Shown: piece after piece, positions 24,815-33,920 of the stretch
Layout of the letters: the number at the start of each line of letters is the position of its first letter
How positions within the stretch are numbered: the first letter of the stretch is position 1
NCBI RefSeq assembly: GCF_001613105.1
Contig: NZ_BDBS01000044.1
Location: 51,046 to 115,045 of the forward strand
Source: Nocardia pseudobrasiliensis NBRC 108224
GTDB taxonomy: Bacteria; Actinomycetota; Actinomycetes; Mycobacteriales; Mycobacteriaceae
Direction of reading: 5' to 3'
Length of the DNA: 64,000 bases
Program-made: the position numbers and the translations under genes
Notes under the pieces: model-generated
The model's input: the letters and a program-made list of their open reading frames with translations, nothing else
Told to the model about the DNA's origin: nothing
The model's database searches: none

Positions 24815-25776
24815 TCCGGAGCGTCGTGGGTCTGCTTCGCGGCAGCGACCATTGCCAGGAGTTCGAAGATGACCGCGACACCGAGGTGCGCGGTGATATC
24901 GGCCGTGTCGTACGGCGGGGAGATCTCGACCAGCGAGATGGTGCGGACATTGCGCAGTTGGAGCCGGCGCAGCAGCCGCAGGGCGAAGGCCGAGGACGGA
25001 CCGCCGACCTCGGGTGTTCCGGTACCCGGCGCGTAGGCCGGATCCACGAAGTCGATATCGAAGGTGAGCGCGACCGGATTGTCCCCGACCCGCTCGGCGA
25101 TGATCCGGGCCAGCTCATCGCATCCGGCCTCGAGGGCCTCATCGCAGGACAGCACGGTGAAGCCGAGTTCGTCGGGGACCAGATCCTCGCGGGGCACACT
25201 GCCGCGCATCCCGATCTGGATACTCGAGGTGGGATCGATCAGGCCCTCCTCGGCCGCGCGCCGGTACACCGTGCCGTGGAAGTGCTTGACCCCGAAGTAG
25301 TCGTCGAGCACATCCCGGTGCGCGTCGAGCTGGACCAGCGAGAGCTGCCCGTGATGGCGTGCGGCGGCGCGCAGTTCGGCGATGGCCAGGCTGTGGTCGC
25401 CGCCGATCAGGATCGGCAGCGCCCCGACCGCGTGTACCGCGTCGACGCCGCGTTCGATCAGTTCCAGGGTTTCCAGGTGATACCCCGGAACGATGTGGAC
25501 GTCACCGCCGTCGACGACGCTCAGCAGTTCGTTGATGACCAGATCGCGTTCGCGCGAACCCAGGCGCGCCAGGGTGCTCGCGGCCCGGACCGCCTCCGGC
25601 CCGAAACGCGCGCCGCTGCGATAGCCCGTGGCGCCATCGATCGGCACGCCGAGGATGACCGCGTCCACCCCGTCACCGGCCGTCATCGAACCCACCGGAA
25701 CGTGCGGCAGCCGGAAGAAGGTGCGCGGACCCGAACTCAGCCGGGAAACCGCCTGGCTGTCGGTGAAATCAGTCAT
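24811..25776 (-). CDS. Agmatinase/arginase-family ureohydrolase
   Basis: A 321-residue ureohydrolase with every dinuclear manganese motif: GGDHS, DAHRD, and the final DIDFVDPAYAPGTGTPE-type segment. The family hydrolyses guanidino groups to urea and an amine (arginine, agmatine, guanidinobutyrate, guanidinopropionate). GTGTPE and the trimmed C-terminus fit the agmatinase/guanidino-acid branch rather than arginase. The ATG at 25776 is preceded by AAGGA eight bases away, better than the ATG at 25785. It overlaps the methyltransferase end by 8 bases. Its place between methyltransferase and aminotransferase suggests it trims a modified arginine-type guanidine to an ornithine-type amine, which the GNAT could then acylate. 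Confidence 0.9.
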   Translation of the reverse strand: MTDFTDSQAVSRLSSGPRTFFRLPHVPVGSMTAGDGVDAVILGVPIDGATGYRSGARFGPEAVRAASTLARLGSRERDLVINELLSVVDGGDVHIVPGYHLETLELIERGVDAVHAVGALPILIGGDHSLAIAELRAAARHHGQLSLVQLDAHRDVLDDYFGVKHFHGTVYRRAAEEGLIDPTSSIQIGMRGSVPREDLVPDELGFTVLSCDEALEAGCDELARIIAERVGDNPVALTFDIDFVDPAYAPGTGTPEVGGPSSAFALRLLRRLQLRNVRTISLVEISPPYDTADITAHLGVAVIFELLAMVAAAKQTHDAPE

Positions 25777-26782
25777 CGACGGCATCCTTGGCCCGCACCA
25801 GCAGCGCGGTCACGATGCCCGTCTCGTCCAGGCCGGGTGTGTCGACATCCTCGACCACGATCTCGAGCCCCGCGCTGTCGAACAGGTCCACCCAGTACTG
25901 CTTCGGCCGCAGGCGCTGATCGGTGAAGGGATGCAGCAGGAAGTAGTGGTTGTAGTAGTTGACGCAGTGCGGATCGCGCATACGCTCGGGATCGTCCCAG
26001 CAGTAGTCGATATCGATCACCAGCAGTTCCACACCCGGATTCGTCTCGAACAGCGAGCGCAGGAACTCCCGGACACCGAGTTCGCCGTCCTGGCCCAGGA
26101 TCTCGTGGATGACGAAGCTGATGATCGCGAAATCGAAACGCTCACCGGTCTTTTCGAGGAATCCGATTGCATCGGCATTGGCGATCTCGATGCGGTCGGC
26201 ATGCGGCGAACCCGCCACGAACTCCACGGCCGCGGCCGCGCCCTCGGGGCTGGGCTCGATGCCGGTGAGCCGCATCTCGGGAAATCGCTCGGCCAGGGTG
26301 GTCAGGAAGATGCCACTGCCACAACCGAGATCGATGCCGCTGCGATAGGTCTTGCCGCGGCGATCCAGCACCCGCTGCACCAGCGGAATGGCATCGTGCA
26401 CGCTGATCTCGCAGCTGCCGACGCCCACCATGCGGCCGTCGCGCGGCACCGCGGCGGGATCGGTGAAGCCCCGGCCGATCTCGAGGAAGGTCCGGCCGTA
26501 TCCGCCGATCATCATCTGATACCAGCCGCGGGCCTCCCAGATGCCGACGAGTTTGTCGGTGGCGCTGTCGTTGTCGGTGTATCCGGCGGTATTCAGGAAC
26601 AGTGCCAGCGCCTCGGTGCGTTCCGGTGTCAGCCCGGCCGTGGCCAGCGCCTTGCGCGCCGGAATCCCGTTCACGACGATCTGTTCCAGAATTCCGTGCT
26701 CGATCAGGTTGTACAGCACGGCGGCCTGCACGTATCCGCTGAACGGTTCGAGGGCGTCGATCAGGCGCTCGCGGCTCAGCAT
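25769..26782 (-). CDS. SAM-dependent C-methyltransferase, 2-ketoarginine methyltransferase-like
   Basis: A 337-residue class I methyltransferase. An N-terminal helical dimerisation domain (LIDALEPFSGYVQAAVLYNLIEHGILE) precedes the SAM motif GIDLGCGSGIF and the acidic IEPSP strand end. The later segment HCVNYYNHYFLLHPFTDQRL resembles what I recall of bacterial 2-ketoarginine methyltransferases (MrsA, which C-methylates 5-guanidino-2-oxopentanoate). Neighbouring aminotransferase and ureohydrolase genes support an arginine-derived substrate. The ATG at 26782 has AAAGG upstream; an ATG at 26815 that overlaps the previous stop is the alternative. It could instead methylate another keto acid, or the hydroxymalonyl-ACP, since no FkbG-type O-methyltransferase is present. 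Confidence 0.75.
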   Translation of the reverse strand: MLSRERLIDALEPFSGYVQAAVLYNLIEHGILEQIVVNGIPARKALATAGLTPERTEALALFLNTAGYTDNDSATDKLVGIWEARGWYQMMIGGYGRTFLEIGRGFTDPAAVPRDGRMVGVGSCEISVHDAIPLVQRVLDRRGKTYRSGIDLGCGSGIFLTTLAERFPEMRLTGIEPSPEGAAAAVEFVAGSPHADRIEIANADAIGFLEKTGERFDFAIISFVIHEILGQDGELGVREFLRSLFETNPGVELLVIDIDYCWDDPERMRDPHCVNYYNHYFLLHPFTDQRLRPKQYWVDLFDSAGLEIVVEDVDTPGLDETGIVTALLVRAKDAVDD

Positions 26783-26811
26783 ATCGGTAGTACCTTTCTG
26801 TTCGTCGCCGG

Positions 26812-28041
26812 TCATTCGGCGGCCAGGCGGTCGGCGTCGCCGACGAACGCCAGTTCGTACTTGTTCTGCCGGAATCCGTAAGCGCCCGAGGCGAGATTGG
26901 TGAACAATGTCCAGTCCGACACCTGCGGCGCGGCGGGCAGCAGTCCGCGGCGATCGGTGCGGCCGGGCTTCGGGCAGATCAGATCCAGACCGGCGATCTG
27001 GGACAGCAGCGTAGCCGCGCCCTCGATGCGTTCGGTGAAGTTTCCGATGCCCTGCAACAGGATTCGCCGATCCGCGGCCCAGAACCCGTAGCGCTCGTCG
27101 AAGGTCGCCGACTCCACGGCCCGCGCGAAATCACGCTCACAGCTGGCGGCGAAGCGGCCGAGTTTGGCGAGGATCACGCGGGGCTCCTTGGCCGAGCTCG
27201 GCCCGCTCTCGAGCACCCGCTCGGCCAGGGTGCGATACATCTGCGCCTTGGCGGCCATCCGCGCCAGCGCCTGCAGCCAGGCCGGATGGGTCATTCCCGT
27301 ACGTTCGCGCAGCCGATTGCACCGTTCCACCGAGCCGTCGATGAATACCCGCTCGTACGGTACGAAGGCGTCGCGGAACTCGACGATCGCATCCTGTTCG
27401 TCCAGCGCATCGATGGATTCGATCGGATTCTGGTGCGCCAGACCGAATCCCGGGCGTTCGTATACCGATACACCCGGGCTGTCGGGTTCGACGGCGAAGC
27501 ACAGCGCGTAATCGTCGTCGCTCGGCGCCAGCTTGCGGTAGGGGTAGACCAGCAGCAGATCGGAGTAGGGCGCCAACGTCGCCAGCTGCTTGAAGCCGCT
27601 GAGATACAGCCCCTGCGAGTCGCGTCCCACCACCCGCAGCAGACGGTCCTCGGACAGCCGGCCGCCCTCGGAGATATCGGAGATGGCGTGGGTCAAGATC
27701 GAATTCCGGATAGCGCACTCGCGGTGGAAATCCCGCAGCCGGTCGGCGGCCTCGCCGAAATGTCCCGCATTGGCCGCCCAGGCCGTCACGATGGCCGCGA
27801 GGAAATCGGGGCTACGACCCAGCAGCCCGCCGGAACGATTAGCAAAAGAACGTAATTGCCGGGCATATTCACAGAAATCCTCGAGGGTTTCCGGAGCCTG
27901 CCAGATACGTTCCCAGAACCGCTTCAGATCCGGGTCGGACCGCAGCCCGTCCAGCGTCTGCGTGAACGGCCGTCGAGTCGCTTCGTCGACCATGGCCGGT
28001 AGGGCCTCGGCCGGTAGGCCGATGATCTGCCCGGATCCCAA
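26812..28041 (-). CDS. 4-hydroxyphenylacetate 3-hydroxylase (HpaB) family flavin monooxygenase
   Basis: A 409-residue FADH2-dependent monooxygenase of the acyl-CoA-dehydrogenase fold. Family features are RSGGLLGRSPDFLAA, DALDEQDAIVEFRDAFVPYERVF, and a helical C-terminal domain. HpaB proteins usually have about 480-520 residues, so this is a short member. The start is decided by a perfect ribosome site: GGAGGTG seven bases before a TTG at 28041. A downstream ATG at 27993 has no such site. Members hydroxylate phenols, including carrier-bound tyrosine derivatives, and related folds N-hydroxylate amines. No flavin reductase is adjacent. It is the first gene of the amino-acid-tailoring operon, divergent from the PKS. 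Confidence 0.82.
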   Translation of the reverse strand: MGSGQIIGLPAEALPAMVDEATRRPFTQTLDGLRSDPDLKRFWERIWQAPETLEDFCEYARQLRSFANRSGGLLGRSPDFLAAIVTAWAANAGHFGEAADRLRDFHRECAIRNSILTHAISDISEGGRLSEDRLLRVVGRDSQGLYLSGFKQLATLAPYSDLLLVYPYRKLAPSDDDYALCFAVEPDSPGVSVYERPGFGLAHQNPIESIDALDEQDAIVEFRDAFVPYERVFIDGSVERCNRLRERTGMTHPAWLQALARMAAKAQMYRTLAERVLESGPSSAKEPRVILAKLGRFAASCERDFARAVESATFDERYGFWAADRRILLQGIGNFTERIEGAATLLSQIAGLDLICPKPGRTDRRGLLPAAPQVSDWTLFTNLASGAYGFRQNKYELAFVGDADRLAAE

Positions 28042-28333
28042 TAGGATACACCTCCGTCGTTCGACCGAAGACAAAAACTTGTTGGGGCACAACGCTGTTC
28101 GGCAGCCTCACCATGACGTGCAAGACCACCGGAGGTGGCACCACCCGAGCACGCGGCTGCAACACTCGCCCCTGGCAATTCTGCGTCGGCGCGAAACTCT
28201 CCGCATCCCCCCAACCGGGTAGTTTCGAATAGCAGTGGATTGCACGACCATTGCACGGGTCGCGCGGTCGGTGCTAGATTCGGTCCGCGCCGATCGGGGA
28301 GGGTTGCGGTTCGGACTTCGAAGGGCGATACGG
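28042..28333. promoter_or_regulatory. Divergent control region between the PKS operon and the amino-acid-tailoring operon
   Basis: This 292-base gap carries the promoters of two large divergent operons and the long leader of the PKS gene. It contains the ribosome site of the HpaB-like gene (28050-28056 region) and the dyad CCACC-GGA-GGTGG (28126-28138) followed by another CCACC. A SARP gene downstream makes direct-repeat sites likely here, but I could not find heptamer repeats that I trust. Shared control of both operons from one region is the simplest reading. Confidence 0.5.
28251..28280 (+). promoter_or_regulatory. SigA-like promoter of the PKS operon
   Basis: A -35-like TTGCAC (28251-28256) and a -10-like TAGATT (28275-28280) are spaced by 18 bases. 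Transcription would begin near 28287, about 47 bases ahead of the GTG at 28334. This argues against the longer reading frame that begins with an ATG at 28235, which would lie upstream of the predicted transcript start. An 18-base spacer is often seen where an activator such as a SARP is needed. Confidence 0.5.
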
Positions 28334-31300
28334 GTGGATACGAATGAGGTGACGGCGAATCTCACGGATGGATCGGCCCTCGAGAATTGGGTCGTCGAAA
28401 AGGTCGGTGAGATAGCCGGAATAGATCCGCATGCGGTCGATCGGACGATGACTTTCGCGGCCTACGGACTCACCTCCGCCGATGCCGTGGGACTTTCGGG
28501 TGAGCTGGAGGAATTGCTGTCGCGCAAACTTCCCGAAACCCTGCTCTACGAGCATCCGACGGTGCGCCAACTGGTCGCCGCGCTCGTCGAGGGCCCGGCG
28601 GTCGCGGCGGCGGTCGACGACGATGCGCCGATACCCGCGCACAGCGCGCGCGCCGAATTGGGCATCACCGGTATGGCCTGTCGTTTCCCAGGAGGGGCGA
28701 ATACGCCGGATCTGTTCTGGCGCAACCTGTTGGCGGGCGTCGACGCATCCTGCGAGGTTCCCGCAGACCGCTGGGACGCGCACCGCTACTTCGACCCCGA
28801 TCCGTACCGGCCGGGTACGGCCTACACCACGCGCGGCGGATTCATCGATGACATAGCGGGTTTCGACGCCGCCTTCTTCGGCATCTCCCCGCGCGAGGCC
28901 CTGCGCATGGATCCACAGCAGCGGCTGTTGCTCGAAATCACTTGGGCGGCACTGGAGGACGCGGGCCTGGCCGCCGACGGGCTCGGCGAGAGCCGCACGG
29001 GCGTCTTCGTCGGCATGATGGCCGGTAATCAATACGCCAGCGTGCTGACCGACCGCGCGGGCGACGGCGAACTCGACGATCCCTACCTCGGATTGGGCAC
29101 CGCGCCGAGCGTGATGGCCGGACGCATCTCCTATCTGCTCGATCTGCGCGGACCGAGTCTGGTGGTGGACACCGCCTGCTCGTCCTCCCTGGTCGCCCTG
29201 CACCTGGCCGTCAACAGCATTCGCGAGGGCGAATGCGATCGGGCCGTGGTCGCCGGTGTCGGCGCGACCCTGCATCCCGATACCGTCCGGCAGGCATGCA
29301 AGATGCGCATGCTCGCCGCCGACGGCCGATGCAAGACCTTCGACGCCGAGGCCGACGGCTTCCTGCTCGGCGAGGGCTGCGGCGCGGTTGTGATCGAACG
29401 AGTCGCCGACGCGCGCGCCCGTCGGCATCGGCCACTGGCGATCCTGCGCGGTTCGGCCGTCAATCAGGACGGCACGAGCAACGGCCTGACCGCGCCGAAT
29501 CGCGCCGCGCAGGTCGCGGTGATCCGCGAGGCGCACCGGCGGGCGGGGGTCGCGGCCACCGAGGTCGGCTACGTGGAGGCGCACGGCTCCGGCACCCAGC
29601 TCGGCGACGCGATCGAAATCGGTGCGCTCACCGAGATCTTCGGCGATCCGCAGCGCCTGCTCGAACCCATGCCGGTCGGCGCGGTCAAGACGAATATCGG
29701 TCATCTCACCGGCGCGGCGGGGATGGCGGGTCTGATCAAAACCGTCCTGGCGCTGCGGCACGGCGTGATTCCTCGGAATCTGCATCTGCGGCAACCGAAT
29801 CCGGCGATCGACTGGGCCGCCGGGGTCATTCGGCTGCCCAATCACACGGTGCCCTGGCCGCGCCGCGACGCCGCCACCCGCACGGCCGGGGTCAGCTCCT
29901 TCGGCTGGTCGGGGACCAACGCGCATGTGGTGCTGTCGGCCGCGGAACCCGAACCCGCCGCGTCACAGGACGATACGCCCGACCATCGGCATGTGCTCCC
30001 GCTGTCCGCGCGCACACCCGACGCCCTGGCCGCCTACGCGCGGACCATGTCGGCGTATCTGCGCGAACACGACGAGCTCGAACCCGTGGCGGTGGCCACC
30101 ACCCTGCAATCGGGCCGCAATGCCATGGAATATCGCGCCTGCGTGCCGTTCCGGACCGTCGCCGAGGCCGCGGCGGCGCTCGACGGGGTCGGCGAACCCA
30201 CCCCGATCACCTACTCCCCGCGCGGACATGTCGCCCGGGTGCATTTCGCACTGCCGGGCACCGGCGACCAGTTCCCCGGAATGGGCCGTGGGCTCTACGA
30301 ATCCGAACCCGGCTTCCGCGAGGCGCTCGATCGGTGCGCGGAATTGGCGCGACCGCTGCTCGGCATGGATCTGCGCACGGCGCTGTTCGCCGACGCCGCC
30401 CCGGCGACTCCCGATCCGTTCGCGGCCCTGCGCGGCGAATCATCCTCGGAACCCACGGAACTCACCACACGCACCGATCTGGCCCACGCGTCGGTGTTCG
30501 CCCTCAACTACGCCGCGGCCCAGCTGTGGCTGGACTACGGAATCGAGCCGGACGCGCTGCTGGGCTACAGCCTCGGCGAGTACTCCGCGGCCTGTCTGGC
30601 GGGCGTACTCGAGCTGGAGGCGGCCGTGCCGCTGGTGGTGCGGCGCGCGCGGCTCATCGCCGACGCCGAGCCCAGCGGCATGCTCACCGTCGCCACCTCG
30701 GCGCAGCGGGTCGGCGAGTATCTCGGCCCCGAACTGTCGCTGGCCATCGTGAACAGCGACACCACCGTGGTGGTCGCTGGTCCCGACGCGCCGCTGCGGG
30801 AACTCGAACGGCGACTGGGCGACGACGGCATCGTGTCCCGGCGGGTCGCTACGGCCCGGGCCGTCCACGCCGAATCGCTGCGACCGCTGCGCGAACGGCT
30901 GATCGCGCTGTTCGACGACGTCGAGCTGCGCGCTCCGCGGCTGCGGTTCCTGTCCAACGTCACCGGCACCTGGATCACCGCCGAACAGGCCACCGACCCG
31001 AGCTACTGGGCCGAACATCTTTGTTCCACGGTGCTTTTCGCCGACAATGCCCGCACCCTCGCCGAGGCCGATCGATGCGTCCTGCTGGATCTGGGCGCGG
31101 GACAGCTCGCCAGCCTGGCGCTGCAGGCCGTGTCGCGGCCCGATCGGATCACTGCCCTGCCGACCTTGGGCGGCGGCGTGTCCCGCGATCCGGACGATCT
31201 GGTCGTCGCGCGCACCATCGGCAGGCTGTGGAGCGCGGGCGGCGCGGTGGACTGGACCCGCGCCGGCGCGGGCGGGGATTCGCTGTCGCTGCCGACCTAT

Positions 31301-33067
31301 CCGTTCGAGCATCGCCGATTCTGGCCCGACGAGACCCCGCATCGACCCGTGCGCACGGGTCCGCAGGTGCTCGAACCGCATTGGGCTCTGGAGCCCGCCT
31401 CGGATATCGAGGCGGGGCGGGGTCCGTATCTGCTGATCGCCGATCCGGCCACACCCGGTGGCGCGCTGGCGACCCGGCTCGCGGGGACCCTCGACGACGC
31501 GGAAGTCGTCATCGTCTCCCCCGGAACGGAATTCGCGACCGCGGACCATGGCGGCTACCGCCTGCGCACGGACTCCGCCGACGACTACACCCGACTGTTC
31601 GCCGCACTGGCGAAGCGGGATCTCCTGCCGCACACCGTGGTTCATCTGCTGTCGGTGACCGGCCAGCAGTCCGAGGGCGCGGACACCGTGCACGCGCACG
31701 TGCGGCGCGGCTTCGACAGCCTGGTCGCCCTGGCCCGCCCGCTCGCACAGCAGCGCGCCGAGGGCTGCCGCATTCTGGTGGTCACCGATCACGCACAGCT
31801 GGTCGACGCCGACGACATCCTGCATCCGGGCAAGGCGACGCTGACCGGTCCGGCCCTGACCATCGGGCAGGAGTATCCGGGGCTGGCCGTACGCACCGTG
31901 GACCTCGGCGCGCTCGACCCCGCCGCGGTTCGCGCCGAACTCGGCTGGCCCGCAAACTCTTCCACCATCGCCCACCGCGGGCGGCGCAGATCGGTGCAGC
32001 GCCTGCGGCCGCTGGCTCCCGAGGATTCGGGCACACCGTATGTGCGCGACGACGGCGTCTACCTCATCACCGGCGGCACCGGCAGGATCGGCCTGCGAAT
32101 CGCGGCACATCTCGCGGCGGCCGCCTCGGGCGTACGGCTGGTTCTGCTGGCCCGCTCCCCGATCTCGGTGGTCGGCGACGATCCGCGCATCGCCGCCATC
32201 CGCGCGATGGAGGCCGACGGCGCGCATGTGACGGTAACGCGTTGCGATATCGGCGATTACGCGGCGACCGCCCGTACCATCGCCGAGATCCGCACCCGCT
32301 TCGGTCGTATCGACGGCGTCGTGCACGCGGCCGGGGTGCTGTCCCCGGACGCGTTCGCCACCCTCGAAGCCCTGTCGGCCGACACGGTTACCGGGCATTT
32401 CCGCGCCAAGGTGGACGGCACGCTGGCCCTGGCCGCGGCCCTGCGCGGCGACGAACCGGATTTCGTGGTCCTGCTCTCCTCGATGTCGGCGGTACTGGGC
32501 GGTATCGGATTCACCGCCTACGCGGCCGCCAACGCCTTCCAGGACCGGTTCGTCCAGACGCGCTGTCTGCCCGGCGGTTCCGCGTGGCGCACGGCGTGTT
32601 GGGACACCTGGCGCGAATCGGCGGCGGCCGGCGGCGGCAGTCTCGACAAATATTCCTTCGCCGTTCCCGACGCGCTGACGGTCTTCGACCGGCTCGTCCG
32701 CGGCGGACCGCGCCGGGCGGTGGTGTCCGCGGGCGATCTCGACCAGCGCATGGCGGCGTGGGTGCCCGGCGGCGATCCGCTGCGTCACACGCATTCGCCA
32801 GCGCCACAGTCGAGTTCGGATCCCACCGTGGACGACTATCGGCGGCGGCTGACCAAACTGTGGCGCGAGGCGCTGGGCACCGAACATCTCGGGCCACACG
32901 ACGACTTCTTCGAACGCGGCGGCAATTCGCTGGCCGGACTGCAACTGGTCAATGCCATTCAGGACGAGTTCCGCACGGTCGTCCCGATGATCGCGCTGCT
33001 GGAGGCGCCGACCGTCGCCGGGATGGCCGATCGGCTGCTCGCGACCGAAAGGACCTCGGACAGATGA
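28334..33067 (+). CDS. Type I polyketide synthase, one module: ACP-KS-AT-KR-ACP
   Basis: A 1577-residue modular PKS. ACP1 is at about residues 15-85, with the phosphopantetheine Ser48 in YGLTSAD. The KS at about 100-530 has the triad Cys282 (DTACSSS), His417 (EAHGSGT) and His457 (NIGHLTG). The AT at about 635-950 has Ser746 in GYSLGEYS and a late His845 in AVHAES; both motifs depart from the usual GHSxGE and the YASH/HAFH specificity boxes. The KR at about 1220-1450 has GGTGRIG, Ser1383 and Tyr1396. ACP2 has Ser1532 in GGNSLAG. There is no DH, ER or thioesterase. The GTG at 28334 has AAGGG eight bases upstream. An N-terminal ACP plus a FAAL in the same operon suggests starter loading by acyl-AMP. 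The neighbouring cassette suggests hydroxymalonyl-ACP as extender, giving a 2,3-dihydroxyacyl-ACP. Release must be by another protein. Confidence 0.93.
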   Translation: MDTNEVTANLTDGSALENWVVEKVGEIAGIDPHAVDRTMTFAAYGLTSADAVGLSGELEELLSRKLPETLLYEHPTVRQLVAALVEGPAVAAAVDDDAPIPAHSARAELGITGMACRFPGGANTPDLFWRNLLAGVDASCEVPADRWDAHRYFDPDPYRPGTAYTTRGGFIDDIAGFDAAFFGISPREALRMDPQQRLLLEITWAALEDAGLAADGLGESRTGVFVGMMAGNQYASVLTDRAGDGELDDPYLGLGTAPSVMAGRISYLLDLRGPSLVVDTACSSSLVALHLAVNSIREGECDRAVVAGVGATLHPDTVRQACKMRMLAADGRCKTFDAEADGFLLGEGCGAVVIERVADARARRHRPLAILRGSAVNQDGTSNGLTAPNRAAQVAVIREAHRRAGVAATEVGYVEAHGSGTQLGDAIEIGALTEIFGDPQRLLEPMPVGAVKTNIGHLTGAAGMAGLIKTVLALRHGVIPRNLHLRQPNPAIDWAAGVIRLPNHTVPWPRRDAATRTAGVSSFGWSGTNAHVVLSAAEPEPAASQDDTPDHRHVLPLSARTPDALAAYARTMSAYLREHDELEPVAVATTLQSGRNAMEYRACVPFRTVAEAAAALDGVGEPTPITYSPRGHVARVHFALPGTGDQFPGMGRGLYESEPGFREALDRCAELARPLLGMDLRTALFADAAPATPDPFAALRGESSSEPTELTTRTDLAHASVFALNYAAAQLWLDYGIEPDALLGYSLGEYSAACLAGVLELEAAVPLVVRRARLIADAEPSGMLTVATSAQRVGEYLGPELSLAIVNSDTTVVVAGPDAPLRELERRLGDDGIVSRRVATARAVHAESLRPLRERLIALFDDVELRAPRLRFLSNVTGTWITAEQATDPSYWAEHLCSTVLFADNARTLAEADRCVLLDLGAGQLASLALQAVSRPDRITALPTLGGGVSRDPDDLVVARTIGRLWSAGGAVDWTRAGAGGDSLSLPTYPFEHRRFWPDETPHRPVRTGPQVLEPHWALEPASDIEAGRGPYLLIADPATPGGALATRLAGTLDDAEVVIVSPGTEFATADHGGYRLRTDSADDYTRLFAALAKRDLLPHTVVHLLSVTGQQSEGADTVHAHVRRGFDSLVALARPLAQQRAEGCRILVVTDHAQLVDADDILHPGKATLTGPALTIGQEYPGLAVRTVDLGALDPAAVRAELGWPANSSTIAHRGRRRSVQRLRPLAPEDSGTPYVRDDGVYLITGGTGRIGLRIAAHLAAAASGVRLVLLARSPISVVGDDPRIAAIRAMEADGAHVTVTRCDIGDYAATARTIAEIRTRFGRIDGVVHAAGVLSPDAFATLEALSADTVTGHFRAKVDGTLALAAALRGDEPDFVVLLSSMSAVLGGIGFTAYAAANAFQDRFVQTRCLPGGSAWRTACWDTWRESAAAGGGSLDKYSFAVPDALTVFDRLVRGGPRRAVVSAGDLDQRMAAWVPGGDPLRHTHSPAPQSSSDPTVDDYRRRLTKLWREALGTEHLGPHDDFFERGGNSLAGLQLVNAIQDEFRTVVPMIALLEAPTVAGMADRLLATERTSDR

Positions 33068-33906
33068 AACAGATAGGAGTGGTCGGCGCCGGTGTCATGG
33101 GCACCGGGCTGGCGCAGGATCTCGCGGCCCACGGCTACACCGTCGTGCTGGTGGACCGGTCCCGCGAGCAGCTCGAGCGCGCCGAACACGAGGTCGTCCG
33201 CTACTACCGCACCGGGCGGCTGTTCGGCCACGACACCGACAAATACGGCGATCTGACCCAGCGCGTCACCTACACCACCGAACCCGCCGACCTCGGCTCG
33301 GTGGAATTCCTCATCGAGAACATCACCGAGAACTGGCCGTTGAAGGCCGAGCTGTATCCGGTGCTGGATCGGATCTGCCCGCCCGAGACCGTCTTCGCGG
33401 CCAATACCTCCTGCATCCCGATCACCAAGATCGCCTCGGTCACCGGTCGCCCGGCGGCGGTGCTTGGCATGCATTTCATGAACCCGGTACCGATGAAATC
33501 GACCGTCGAGGTCATTCGCGGCTGGCATACCAGCACCGAAACCCTCGACACCGCACAGCAATTGCTCGCGGGCCTGGACAAGCGCGGCATCGTGGTCAAC
33601 GATATGCCGGGCTTCGTCTCCAATCGGGTGCTCATGCTGACCGTCAACGAGGCCATCGCCCTGGTACAGGACGGCGTCGCCGAACCCGCCGAGATCGACG
33701 ACATCTTCCGGTCCTGTTTCGGGCACGCCTCCGGTCCGCTCGAGACCGCCGACCTCATCGGCCTGGACACCATCCTCTACAGCATCGAAGGACTCTACGA
33801 GTTCTACGCGGATCCCAAGTACCGGCCCAGTCCGCTGCTGAAGAAGATGGTCGACGCCGGGCTGCACGGCCGTAAATCCGGCCGCGGATTCTTCACCTAT
33901 TCCTGA
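33064..33906 (+). CDS. 3-hydroxyacyl-CoA dehydrogenase-like glyceryl-ACP dehydrogenase (hydroxymalonyl-ACP pathway)
   Basis: A 280-residue dehydrogenase of the 3-hydroxybutyryl-CoA dehydrogenase family. The NAD motif GAGVMG (8-13) is followed by ANTSCIPITKIA, GMHFMNPVPMKSTVEV and the C-terminal GLHGRKSGRGFFTY. Homologues in extender-unit cassettes (FkbK, ZmaG-type) oxidise the primary alcohol of glyceryl-ACP. The next genes are exactly the remaining cassette members, which fixes this role better than the domain alone. The ATG overlaps the PKS stop by four bases. Confidence 0.9.
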   Translation: MKQIGVVGAGVMGTGLAQDLAAHGYTVVLVDRSREQLERAEHEVVRYYRTGRLFGHDTDKYGDLTQRVTYTTEPADLGSVEFLIENITENWPLKAELYPVLDRICPPETVFAANTSCIPITKIASVTGRPAAVLGMHFMNPVPMKSTVEVIRGWHTSTETLDTAQQLLAGLDKRGIVVNDMPGFVSNRVLMLTVNEAIALVQDGVAEPAEIDDIFRSCFGHASGPLETADLIGLDTILYSIEGLYEFYADPKYRPSPLLKKMVDAGLHGRKSGRGFFTYS

Positions 33907-33920
33907 ACGGACGCCGAATC

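Noticed and set aside
25769..26782. FkbG-type O-methyltransferase making methoxymalonyl-ACP
   Set aside because: It is too long, has an N-terminal dimerisation domain and lies in the arginine-remodelling operon; no FkbG-like gene is in the cassette. Kept only as an alternative.
28235..28333. Earlier ATG start for the PKS at 28235
   Set aside because: It lies upstream of the predicted -35/-10 elements, and the 33 extra residues are Arg-rich and not carrier-like; the GTG at 28334 has a ribosome site.
30440..32944. Long leftward frame opposite the PKS
   Set aside because: Antisense shadow; the + strand carries the AT and KR motifs.
29233..33906. Very long rightward frame (over 1500 codons) parallel to the PKS
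   Set aside because: It is an Arg/Gly-rich shadow of the PKS in another frame. It has no domains, and only its last part is real, being the dehydrogenase gene at 33064.
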